NCBI GenBank assembly: GCA_022393335.1
Contig: JAJEKB010020696.1
Location: 331,384-395,383 of the forward strand
Direction of reading: 5' to 3'
DNA from: Macrotrachela quadricornifera
Lineage: Eukaryota > Rotifera > Eurotatoria > Philodinida > Philodinidae
DNA: 64,000 nt
The translations under genes were made by a program, and so were the position numbers. Each line of letters opens with the position of its first letter. Within the stretch, counting starts at the first letter, position 1. This document shows, one piece after another, positions 34,011-44,565 of the stretch. A model generated the notes under the pieces. The model searched no databases. It was not told the origin of the DNA and worked only from the letters and a program-made list of their open reading frames with translations.

Positions 34011-34490
34011 CACACTAAAATAAAATGTGTCGCATTTTGCAACACAATGTACGACACATTTTGAAAGCATGGTTCAAATCTACCATATGACAAATTTTGA
34101 ATTTTTTTCTCAAAAGCATGTGATTCATATATATATTTTAATTTAACTATTGACACGTTGAAAATTCAAGGAGATCAAACTGTGGAATCTGTCTATCCTT
34201 GACGTGATCCGATCTCTATCAGATCACTTAATGGTATTTCTCTCTCAATCATTGGTCGAGAATGGCGTATTTTCAACAACTAAATAATCGAGAAATAACT
34301 GTAAAAAATAACTAAGACGAAAATATACAACTTTTGTACGTTCAATCACGTTGTTTATATATAGCCGTATGTTTGAAACAATAAAGTGAATGAATTGTCA
34401 GCAGACACAATGAAAGAAATATGCATACGACGCATTCTCCAGACGACACGTTTTTTCTATTGAGACTGCGATACATTTATTTTTAGTGTG
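34011..34490. mobile_element. TA-flanked MITE (mariner/Tc1-type)
   Basis: The left end CACACTAAAATAAAATGTGTCGCA is answered by TGCGATACATTTATTTTTAGTGTG at the right, with TA on both outer sides (34009-34010 and 34491-34492). No ORF of interest lies inside. Confidence 0.75.
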
Positions 34491-37400
34491 TAAGTATTAA
34501 CAAACACGTCAAAAATCGTTTATTTGTTTTACTACCTTTTTTTGATTATATGCACATTAATAATACTTAACTCGTCACACATTGTTGAATGTCAAATGCG
34601 TTCTCAAGGATGAAATTATTTAGCGGATTTATATGAATAATTTTATTTTTAACTATTTTGATATATGAGATGCTTAATTTGAGTTTGAATATAATTGAGG
34701 CTTCCATATAAGTCTGACAAAAAGTAAAAGATAACATTTTTTTCCTAAATGTACATGTTATTATTTGAATTGGATTACAATGAAGTCTTTGACGAGAAAG
34801 AAATGAACAGAGAAACATTAGTATCGTCTTTCCGTATGTTAGTAAAGGAATTGTAAAAAAGTGTTTAGGGATTTTATGAACGAGACCGAAAAGATCCTAC
34901 GTTATGGTAGGATTAACGGAAAGGACTCTGATCCCGCGGAACTGTGCGTCATTAGTATATGGTTATATGTGGCCACTATCTTTTTTTTGCATTGCACCAA
35001 TTGTTGGATGTTTTGGGACTTTTCTTTTATTGATGAGTATTTTCATTAATTGTGTATAGTCGAAACCATTGGGCCTCTCTTCACTTTTCCTTTACTAAGA
35101 CAGTGTTGCATAGTTTACTTTTGACAAAGAAATAAACAATATTAATTTCAGTTGAAGTTTTGTCAATAGATTAGCCATTCTCAGTTAATAAGTTTCAAAG
35201 TTTCAGCATTTTTACATAGCAGTTTTTATTGCTGTTAGTCGGTGTTTCCTTCTCTGTTATTAAAAGATTATGACAGAAAATACTGTGAATTAAATTTTCG
35301 GTGAAATAATTTCGCAGGACAAAATAAGAAAACTGATCTGTCCCATCCCTCTATAAATTCGAAAATGATTTCCTATCCGATCCCGGGACAAGACGGAACG
35401 ACACTGGTCTCGCGTCCGCAGAGCTTTAGAATGGGTTGTTTTAATGATGTAGCTGCCCAGGTCGAAATCACGCGGTCGTTTACCACCTTCGTAAACGGAG
35501 ACCGTGTACGGACTCCGTATTCGTCGACCTGGGTGGCTATATTACGCGGAAATGTATTGATCAATATATGTGATTTTCGACGCTTGATAGAGAATGTTTT
35601 TGAGATGTAAATGTGAAGTTTAAACGTTTCTCACATATTCCTACTGATATTGGAATTTCGAAGACTAGCGTGCAGTTCGTAATATCCTGTACAATTGATT
35701 ATTATTTCATTAGGATGATTTCTATGTCTTTAGTTTCCTGTTAGCTGCATTTTTGGAAGCTATCAAGTCAGAATTGGTTTATGCAACTTTTTCGTCCCTA
35801 ATGGAAAATTTTTATCCGAGGAATCATCAGAGCACAATTAGAAGAATTAGTATTAGACATATTTTGTGTATTATTTCAGTTCGTAACTTTTTCAGCATGC
35901 ATGGCAGAAAATGCTTTAGAATGTTTGGTTGGTTGTTCCCAATTTTGGGAGGTAAGGAACGAAGTAGACAAAGTTTTGATTATATCATTAGATTTGCTTC
36001 GATGCTACGTCTGAATATTTTAAATGCTCATAGCGAACCAGTGCTTCAGCAACGCTCCCGACCTTTTATTTCAATGTCAGCGTGAGGGCATGGTGCATTT
36101 TTACCAAGAGTTGTAACCAATACGCGTCCACATAGAAGTTTTGTTACCTTAAAGATTTCACTGAATACATGATACACAGAGAAGCTCAAAACTTAGTTCA
36201 AAATGCAATTGCGATGACGAAACTGAAAAATCAGCTATGATAAAAGTCTGAATGCTGAATGAGACCGACGAAAACATAAATACTGCCATTGAAGGCACTA
36301 TTTAAATGAAAACGATACTACCCATGTCACCACTTTTTTGACAACAGCGACGCAGTCATCGCAGTTCCGTACTGATGCATGAGGGTATAAAAGGAGGTGT
36401 CGCAAGCACTCTGGCTCATTTTAGCTTTTTACAGTGAGAAAGATACTTCATTTTTTTCTAAAGAATAAAAGTCAATGCCAGGGTATATTCAATGATTAAT
36501 ACAAACATTTAATTATAAATTAATTTTTATTTATCAATTATTAATTATTAACTTGGCGATTAACTATTAATTCGTTTATTTTTACTAAATTATTAATTTT
36601 TTTATTAATTTATTTAGAAAATGCTGAGAATTGACCAGGTGTCTTCGCTTGCAAGTGCGTTTTTTTCGCAGTTGCACGTAATTGCGTCGCAGTTTGTCGC
36701 AATTATGGATCACAATGCAATCGCAGTTGAGCACATGGGTAGAAACATTGTTTAAGGAGCGCACGTCATTCACGTTATGGACTACAAGATATAGCAAACC
36801 CTTTTATGTACTGTGGAAAGAATTACCAGCAGATATGATTTTCATCAATTTATAGCGCAATACATTATTTATGCAAACGAGTCAGAAACTCCTTGCGTAC
36901 GAGTACATAGATATCGTGAAAGCTATATTGTTTGATAATATTTGAGTCCCGTATGGAAAATGACAGTCATATAATCAATGAAGACGATATTTCTTTACAA
37001 GTAACAAATTAACCATTCAATTTCGCTTTGCTCGAACATAAAATAAGAAAAACTACACCTAATTAATTAGAATGAAAACTGGTGCACGTTGTCTAAATAT
37101 TTTAACATGATTAGTGCAGTGATTGCTCAATTTATCTGGTCCGCATCTGGAGACGTCGCGTACTTAGAATTACTAATGTAGTTTTCCGCCATTCGTGGCT
37201 GTTTTATGAGTATAGAACTTGAAAGTTAAATCCATATATTCAACTATTCAAAATCTTGTTAGCGTCAATAGATGTCGCTTTATGATGCTAACTTTTATTT
37301 ACTATATATTGTTGCGTGAATCATGCCCATATTGCACGATCACGTTCCCAATACAAAAACGTTTATATCTTGAGTTGTACTCAACGAATTTTGATCATTT

Positions 37401-37654
37401 TTTTGTATACTCACTATGGACTATTTCGCTTACAATAAAACTACCGAGTTTTTTAATTATAATGACTATGGAATTTTCAAGCAATAATGGTAAAAATGTG
37501 TGCTTTTTAATGCCAACTGGAAACAAAAATTAATCTTCTGGCATAGAGTTTTGATCGAATGAAAGTAATTGTTGCATTCATACTATACTCTAAGACTTTC
37601 GTCCCTTTGTTCATATAAATTGTTTGAATTTTTGGTTTCTATTTGGAGGGCATA
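34491..37654. other. Non-coding region with small repeats
   Basis: No gene is recognised. A GC-richer patch at 35365-35560 includes an 86-bp TA-flanked inverted pair (35452-35537, GCCCAGGTCGA against TCGACCTGGGTGGC-type ends); the overlapping ORFs on both strands there are palindrome shadows. A frame at 35720-36085 reads FYVFSFLLAAFLEAIKSELVY, a hydrophobic segment without a match I can support. Around 36350 and 36670 related TCGCAGTT/GCGTCGCAG words occur in opposite orientation. Confidence 0.4.
36386..36394 (+). promoter_or_regulatory. Isolated TATA-box-like site
   Basis: TATAAAAGG is followed about 30 bp downstream by a TCATTTT initiator-like sequence. No gene follows, so it could be a relic of a mobile-element promoter or chance. 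Confidence 0.2.
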
Positions 37655-37914
37655 CCGGAACTTATTTTTTTGGGATTTATTTCTTCTGCGGAATTTATAG
37701 GGATTCATTTATTTACTAAGGATATATTGAGACTATATAGCTGTATTAGTATTTCAGAGCACTCTCACTCTTGCCCTCCATCCCCCGCATTCGCCCTCAC
37801 CATCACTTAGTTTTTGTACTCACCCTCATTAGGAATTATGTGGAATTTATTTTAAGATGTATGGCGATTTATTAAAAAAATTCGAATAAATCCCAACAAA
37901 AAAATAGATCTCGG
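37655..37914. mobile_element. TA-flanked MITE
   Basis: The left end CCGGAACTTATTTTTTTGGG pairs with the inverted right end (CAACAAAAAAATAGATCTCGG); TA flanks both sides (37653-37654 and 37915-37916). The central GATTTATT words mirror each other. Confidence 0.65.
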
Positions 37915-37916
37915 TA

Positions 37917-39427
37917 CTTGCTGAGCCCATTAAAAAAGCGAAAGAAGCATAAAAAGCCCTTAGATAGCCTTTCTAGCTGGCTCTTTATTCACCGTTCTGT
38001 ATTGCAAAGATCTTTATATGTATATGTCACCACTTTACTTATGTCTTCATCATCCTCCAATGATATTTGCCACGCCCATAAAGAAATTCAAATGGGCTTC
38101 AAAAGTCCTTCTTTTCGAACACCTAAAGAGAAAAATATTTTCAATTGCAAATGCACGGATATGAAGGAGAAGAGCTATTTTAAGACTGTTTCATTAAACG
38201 GAACCTGCACAGAGTGGCTTTCTATTGGAAAAAAAACTTTTTCTAAAACATTTGAAAGGGCTTAAAAAGGGTTTTATGAGGCTTTTTTTTCTAAAACCTC
38301 TGGGCATAAGATTTTCAATTCCAAATACATGAATTTAGATGAGAAAAGCCATTCGAAGGCTTTTCCTAAGCAGAACTTTCGTCGAGCAAGGCTTCTCTTT
38401 GAAGAAAGTACGTTTTGATTCAAAAGGAGTGAAAGTCGCTTTTGAAAATGGTCAGCTACTATCTCTGATTTATTGTGAGGTACGGTGGGATACGAGGATA
38501 TATGCACGTAAACAACGCCGTATACGACTGTTTCAATGAAAATAACACCGAATTACGGCACGTGTTTCAGTGTATACGGTGTCCGTATTTTACCGTATAC
38601 GTCAGTCAGAAATAGGACCGTCATACTGGGCATATAAAACGGTTGATTTAAGGCATGTTTACGGCCGTAATTATAACGCTTACGAACGTTTAGGTTCGTC
38701 GTAATCGTGAACATGGGTATTGAAAAGAAATCTGTCATGTTGTCTGCTTCTCGAGAACTATGTTATGCATACATGTGGATAATATTGCATATGGTTTTTG
38801 AATTCTTTTTTTTCAAAATAATTCGATTGACATACGATATTAATGTAAAAAAATTCATTTCAAAATTATTAAATATTTTAAATTCTCAAATCTTCGCATA
38901 TTTGAAAAGCTCAACTTTCTCTAGAAGAAGAAATCTAATAGTTGAAACAAGACTTGTTATATACGCAATCAACAGAGCCCTATCAAACGTACAGCTTAAA
39001 TATTCTCCATAATCACTTTCATGTTTTTTCGATTTTTTTTTTTCAAAACTGTATAACACGGGCGCAATTCACCCACATATTTATTTTTTTCATATGAATA
39101 AACACATTTATTACCGAGAGAAAAAAGAAATCGCACATATAGTGGGTTAGTCATGCAAAAGCATTAGCGTAATTACGTGCGTCATTTACAGTGTCGTCAT
39201 TCAACCATATCTATTATTAAGGGGGAAAAAAAACGACCAATATAGTAAGATGTATCTTTTATATAGTGCTATTATCTAGCCATATACATCACAGGCAGAG
39301 GCAAGACATTAGCAACGCAATGACTTACGAGAAAATCGTCGTAACTGATTCATTAATTTCAAGTTGAAACTGTCTGCATCATGTCGTCTCGAATGCGCTG
39401 CGAATACGCTAGAAAAAGTTTGTGCCC
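37917..39427. other. Non-coding region, repeat-like
   Basis: At 38090-38370 two diverged direct copies of a TTTTCAATT(G/C)CAAAT...GATGA block occur. At 38470-38700 the words CGTATACGG and CCGTATAC are frequent, suggesting an old small element. At 39226-39340 a block repeats directly at 39895-40010 (AATATAGTAAG...AATGACTTA), bracketing the foldback at 39428. No gene was recognised. Confidence 0.4.
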
Positions 39428-39792
39428 ATAGGTTACTACTACCGAGATACTGCATTTTTACAATAATTTTTCCTTCAATCCCGAGATTCCTCGCCGGACC
39501 ATCAAGAAAACTGATTTTCGAATTTCAAATTAAAACTTTGCACAGAGAGAGATCTTTAAGAAAATAATTTATCATGAAAATTTCATATGTTTCTCTCTTA
39601 TTTCAGAATAGGTGCAATCGAAAAGGCTGCCGCTCCTACAGTAAACTATTCTCTCTAAAACCTCTCTCAGTGCAAAATTTCGAGTTGAAATTCGAAAATC
39701 CATTTTCTTGATGTTCCTGAGGAAAATCACGAAACTGAGACGAAAATTACTCTTAAAAATAGAGTGCCTTCATAGTAATAGTCTATGGGCCT
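39428..39792. repeat. Foldback element, GATACTGCATTTTTA family
   Basis: The left arm (CATAGGTTACTACTACCGAG onward) is mirrored by the right arm ending in TAGTAATAGTCTATGGG. The blocks CATCAAGAAAA, TTTTCGAATTTCAA and TTTGCAC-GAGAGAG pair across a short centre. Related blocks recur in the P450 intron and near 59395-59510. Confidence 0.7.
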
Positions 39793-40139
39793 AAACACTT
39801 TTTTGCGTATTCATGGCTTATTAGGGTCTATATGATGCACACAGTTTCGACTTAAAATCCATGAATCAGATGGGATGGTTTCCTCATTAGTCATACAAAA
39901 GTGTCAATATAGTAAGGTACGTCGTTTATACATTTTTAGTTTGAAATCGTATCTACCACGGAGAAAAAAGAGGCACGACCAACATAATGACTTAATCATA
40001 AAATCCATTGTAAAAAATTAGGTGCTTTATAGAACCCGTCGGTATGGTAAGAATCTTTAGGGTTGCATCCCAAAGTGCTGTGTCTTTTTTAGTTCTACAC
40101 CATAATTTCTAAACCTTTTTAAGTTCAGAAACTCCGTAC

Positions 40140-40425
40140 TAGGGGTTGGAGAGTTCAGTTCAGTTCTAAAGAACTCAATATTCGGAAGTATTATTCCCAA
40201 GACCGAACAAAACTGTTCTGTTATCGGAAATAATACTTCCGAGTATGAGTAACATTGTTCTATTTTGGGAATAATACTTCCAGGTATTGAGTAACACTGT
40301 TCTATTTTGGGAAAAATTTCAAATAGTTCCTACGAAAAGAACTGTTCTGAGATATCAATTCCTATCAAAAAGAATTGTTCCAACGGTTCAATTCCTTGAA
40401 ACTGAACTAAACTGTGCAACCCCTA
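40140..40425. mobile_element. hAT-type MITE
   Basis: The ends TAGGGGTTGGAGAGTTCAG and, inverted, TAGGGGTTGCACAGTTTAG are flanked by CTCCGTAC (40132-40139) and CTCCGTAG (40426-40433), an 8-bp duplication with one mismatch. The interior holds a short tandem repeat (GAGTAACA-TGTTCTATTTTGGGAA). Confidence 0.85.
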
Positions 40426-40524
40426 CTCCGTAGGGAACTCTGAAGATTTTTTTCTTGGCAAAAGTTCTGCAAAAGACCGATTGTGTTTACAGTGCACCGT
40501 TCGTATACTCAGATGCGTCTTTTA

Positions 40525-41210
40525 CAGTAAATGTCCCTAATAACGACGAAACAATTTTCAGATTTATTGTTAGACTTAGGACACAGTCATTTTACATTCG
40601 ATTGAAAATATTTTTATATATGTATAATCCTTGGATTCTTCTCTTTCAAATGGTATAAGGATGACCTATCTTATAAAGCATTGTGACAGAGAAAAGAGCG
40701 GTCTATGATCGACAGCTCTCTCCGTCGTTATTAGATGCAGTGTCCCTAATAACGACGGCCAGCTAATATCCGTCCCTAATAACAACGCTCTAACAAAATT
40801 AAGCAGAAAACGACTTTTTTTGAAAAAAAAAGATTTTTTCACGATTCTTATCCGACAAATAATCAAAGGTTTCGCTGCCAATTTTGAAGATCATGTCAAA
40901 CTCTATCGAAGTCCAAAGGTTCATGAAAAACTAACAATGTCTTACTACGATACTTAATTCAATGAAAAATAATATGGAATGAGTTGAAAAAAAAGTGCCT
41001 CTAATAATGACGGAGAGAGCTGTCGATCATAGACCGCTCTTTTCTCTGTCACAATGCTTTATAAGATAGGTCATCCTTATACCGTTTGAAAGAGGAGAAG
41101 TCAAAGATTATACATATATAAAAATATTTTCAATCCAATGTAAAACAACTGTGTCCTAAGTCTAACAATAAATCGGAAAATTGTTCCGTCGTTATTAGAG
41201 ACATTTACTG
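40525..41210. mobile_element. Palindromic TA-flanked MITE with internal terminal-repeat copies
   Basis: CAGTAAATGTCCCTAATAAC at the left is mirrored at the right (GTTATTAGAGACATTTACTG), with TA on both sides (40523-40524 and 41211-41212). Arms of about 220 bp pair closely. The terminal phrase GTCCCTAATAACGACG also occurs internally near 40741 and 40773 and, inverted, near 40995. Confidence 0.85.
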
Positions 41211-41212
41211 TA

Positions 41213-42174
41213 CATTTAGTCGACTTTAAAATCTTTCGATAATTAAATGTCATTCATAGAGAAAAATAATATACACAGTGCACTTCATCAACTCACTCGT
41301 TTGAACACTGTTTTGAAGCACCACTATTCAATCACGGATCCAATACTCGTTTGAGCGATATATTTTCTTTTCTATTAGTAAATGAAATAAGTTCAGGAAA
41401 GTGGAAGTATTGTAATCCTGCCTGAACTTATGTCTATAGTAGATTTCTTCGCGAAATTCAATGCAGTTTTAAATTATTATTACAGTAGAAATAGTTACAT
41501 ATGAAATGTAATTATTCCGATGAACAATTTATATGAATATATTTTAAGGCAAACATTAATGTTAAAGTCAGTCTGAAAAAAATGGACAACATATAAAAGG
41601 TAATTGGAAGGCAGTTTTAATATTGAAAATTAATTATTCGATGAATATCTTGAGTCATTCTGACTTTTTTTAGTTTAGCATTGAGAAAAATACGTAGAAT
41701 TACTATTATGCAGTACTTTTTTATGTTGAGAACTAAAAGTAAAAAAATGGAATCTTTTGTTTATCTGAAATGATATTTTAATACTTCTCTAAATAGCAAG
41801 TTAAAATAAAATTGCAGTATATTGAAGATAACTTAGAATAACTCACAGCGTTCATACAATATTTTAATTTCGATTTGAATATTTTTTGTGATTGGCTTTT
41901 AAATTGCAGTGAGTGCATATTTTGTATGAAAAATTTCGGTTATGATTGTTTTCAAATTTGAGCAAGTAGCAAATGTGAATAGAATATTACATGCAACTCG
42001 TTTTACTTGTTTTTCTTCCGTAGAATCCCTTCATCTGCATAGTATATACGTACGTACGCCATTTATTTTGATAATTTTTATTATAACCAAATGTCAAATT
42101 CAATGAAAGCGGTCAATATTGATGGGGAAACATACCAAAGTGTTCAAGCCCTTTAGACTCTATCTTTTAGCAAT
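41213..42174. other. Non-coding AT-rich interval
   Basis: No ORF, repeat pair or family motif was recognised. Confidence 0.45.
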
Positions 42175-42610
42175 AATAATTGGATATTGATGAGACATCG
42201 AAAACTCTACAAATATATGTGCCCTTAGGTCTTCCTTCCGGGTTTATAGCTACTTTGGTAGAATTTTAGGTGGCAGCTTAGTATTTAGCAAAAATTCGAA
42301 TCACATTATTTTGAAGTGAAATTTGGCTCACAGATAGCTATATTTGTGACTAGGATATACTGATAATTCCAGCCCAAAAGAATGTTTGTATCATCAAATA
42401 TAAAATTCCCAAAATTAATTCGAACACGATGAAACATTGAAAAATCTCATATTTCTTGAGAATTTTATATCTCGTGTCGCGAAAATTCTTTTGGATTGAA
42501 ATTTTTAGTGTATTCTAGTCACAACTATAGTTACCAGTGGACTAAATTTCTACTAAAGTAGCTATAAATCTGGAAGAAAGTCGTAAGATACATATCCTTT
42601 TGAAGCTTTT
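42175..42610. repeat. Foldback element (first of a related pair)
   Basis: The left arm block GGTCTTCCTTCCGGGTTTATAGCTACTTTGG pairs with CTAAAGTAGCTATAAATCTGGAAGAAAG at the right; further blocks (ACAGATAGCTATA, TTTTAxATTxCAAxxCAAAAGAA) pair towards the centre. The arms are about 200 bp. Confidence 0.7.
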
Positions 42611-43249
42611 ATTTAGCGTCAATGTTGTAATCATTACTGGACGCTAATCACGATCAAAAGGCTAACCCGTCTGATTCCGTGTATATAATAGAGACCCAAA
42701 CAATAAGAATATCATGATTTGGTTTGGGTATTTGTATAACGAGTACAGACTGTCATACGTTGGTCTACGGAAATTAGACAGAATGTATTTTTTTCTCTAA
42801 GAGTCAATGTACGAGACACGACCTTTTTACCAGAACTCCTAGTTAATGAAAGTTAAGGATACTGATGAAACTGGGTTCATATGTATCCCCAAGTGTCCTA
42901 GAAAAATACCAAAATTTCAGCTCTTAAAACCGATTTCTTCTTGAGGTAATACAATTATAACACAAGCACTCTACGTTCAAAGAGGATAACCTAATCAGTA
43001 CCCATGTATTATTTATTTCACTTTACTTCAATAACAAGGTATAGAGTCATGAAAGTTTAAAGATGCATATTGACACACTCAGAATCCTATTTTTGCTTAG
43101 TAGAGGATGTAAGAAGTTTTTATAGGTTGTCGACGTTCTCTTTATAGTGTGATCGGACATTCTAGCGCGTATGAGCGAATTAAGAGCTCGTGCTTAAGTT
43201 GTTTAGACTGCACCTTTTCTTTAGAGGTAGATTTCGATACGGTATGAAA

Positions 43250-44220
43250 TAATCAAAAAGCATGCATGCTCTTTATCCTTTCCTTTGGAATTATAGCCCT
43301 TTTAGCAAAATTTTAGTATGTAACTGGGTATGTAACAGTAAATTGAATGATATTATTTCCAACTGAGATTTGGTCCATAGATAGGTATACTGATAACTAG
43401 AATGCCCTGAAAATTTCCGCTTAGAAGAGTGTTTCCTACACGAGATATTCAATTTCCAAAAAGCGATGAGATCCGCACATCTGTCGTAGTATTCTATTGC
43501 CCATTCAGAAGAAAAAGGCGGATGAATATCTTTCCACTAACTTTTCATAGCAGCGAAATAGAAAGCTGCGGTTCTCGCCATTGAAAAGAGGAGATGAAGA
43601 CGTATCGAAGTATATACTATCAGAAAAATTTATATGATTTTTTCAAAGACTCAAAACGACGTTTTTGGAAACCAATGTATTTCGTAAGGTGACTAAAGTG
43701 ATTTTTCAATAATTTTCTCAGCATTTGAAACGCTAACAGAAGATACACAAATTAAGCGTAAGAGTGAGATATTTAGATTTATCCCTTCAGAAGTTCTAAA
43801 TGTCCTAATGAAAATTCTTAGCTGATTTTTCTATTGATTTCTATGAGAAGTTCACTTGTTTGGGTTTTTCGCATGTATTCGGTGCTCATTTTTTTAAACA
43901 TTTTTTAAAAAATTGATTAAAAAGCATCTCTCTATCTTGCTCCTATCAAAAGTTATTTGAAGAATGTCCATCCACCTTTATTTGGAATAGCCATTAGTTA
44001 AATTGGGAATTTAATATAATGTGTTGGAAACTTTCTTCTAACATGAAATTTTCAGGACATTGTAGTCACAAAAATACCTATCTATAGGCTAGATCTCAGC
44101 TCGAAATAATGCCATTCAATTTATTAATACATACCGAGCTACAGGCTAAAATCGCTATAACTTTGAAGGAAAGATCTGAGGGCGCGTATTCTTTCGAGGT
44201 ATTTTATACTTCATCGAGAT
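43250..44220. repeat. Foldback element (second of a related pair)
   Basis: The left arm (CTTTCCTTTGGAATTATAGC onward, with CATAGATAGGTAT) is mirrored by the right arm (ATACCTATCTATAGGC ... CTATAACTTTGAAGGAAAG). The arm ends resemble those of 42175-42610, so both belong to one diverged family. The centre (about 43470-44010) is unrelated AT-rich sequence. Confidence 0.65.
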
Positions 44221-44565
44221 CTATTTATCACGAAAAGATGGATTCTAAACAACTTTAACATTTAGATATGTTCCTTTATTAGTGTAGAACTGAATTCATC
44301 GCTCTCCATTTTGATCGATTTAATGCATATTAAAAACATGATCATATCAATGATCTATAATAATAAAAAAGAAAAGGAAGTAAATATCTTTTCAGACCTA
44401 ATACTATTGTACAATCTTCGAAAAAACAAGATAATTTTGTAAAATAGGATATAATAAAATATCTTTGTCTGATGCAAGACTGAACTTTTGGCAACTGCAC
44501 ATAGTCCAGTTTTGTTAACGGCGAAATTATCTTAAAAACTCAGCTTTCGACAGTTGTCGAAAGTC

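Noticed and set aside
35365..35610. Overlapping ORFs on both strands in a GC-richer patch
   Set aside because: The patch contains a small palindromic element; mirrored composition produces ORFs on both strands. No protein family was recognised.
35720..36085. Possible ion-channel-like membrane fragment (FYVFSFLLAAFLEAIKSELVY)
   Set aside because: A single hydrophobic stretch with weak resemblance to a Cys-loop receptor helix; no other domain or splice structure supports it.
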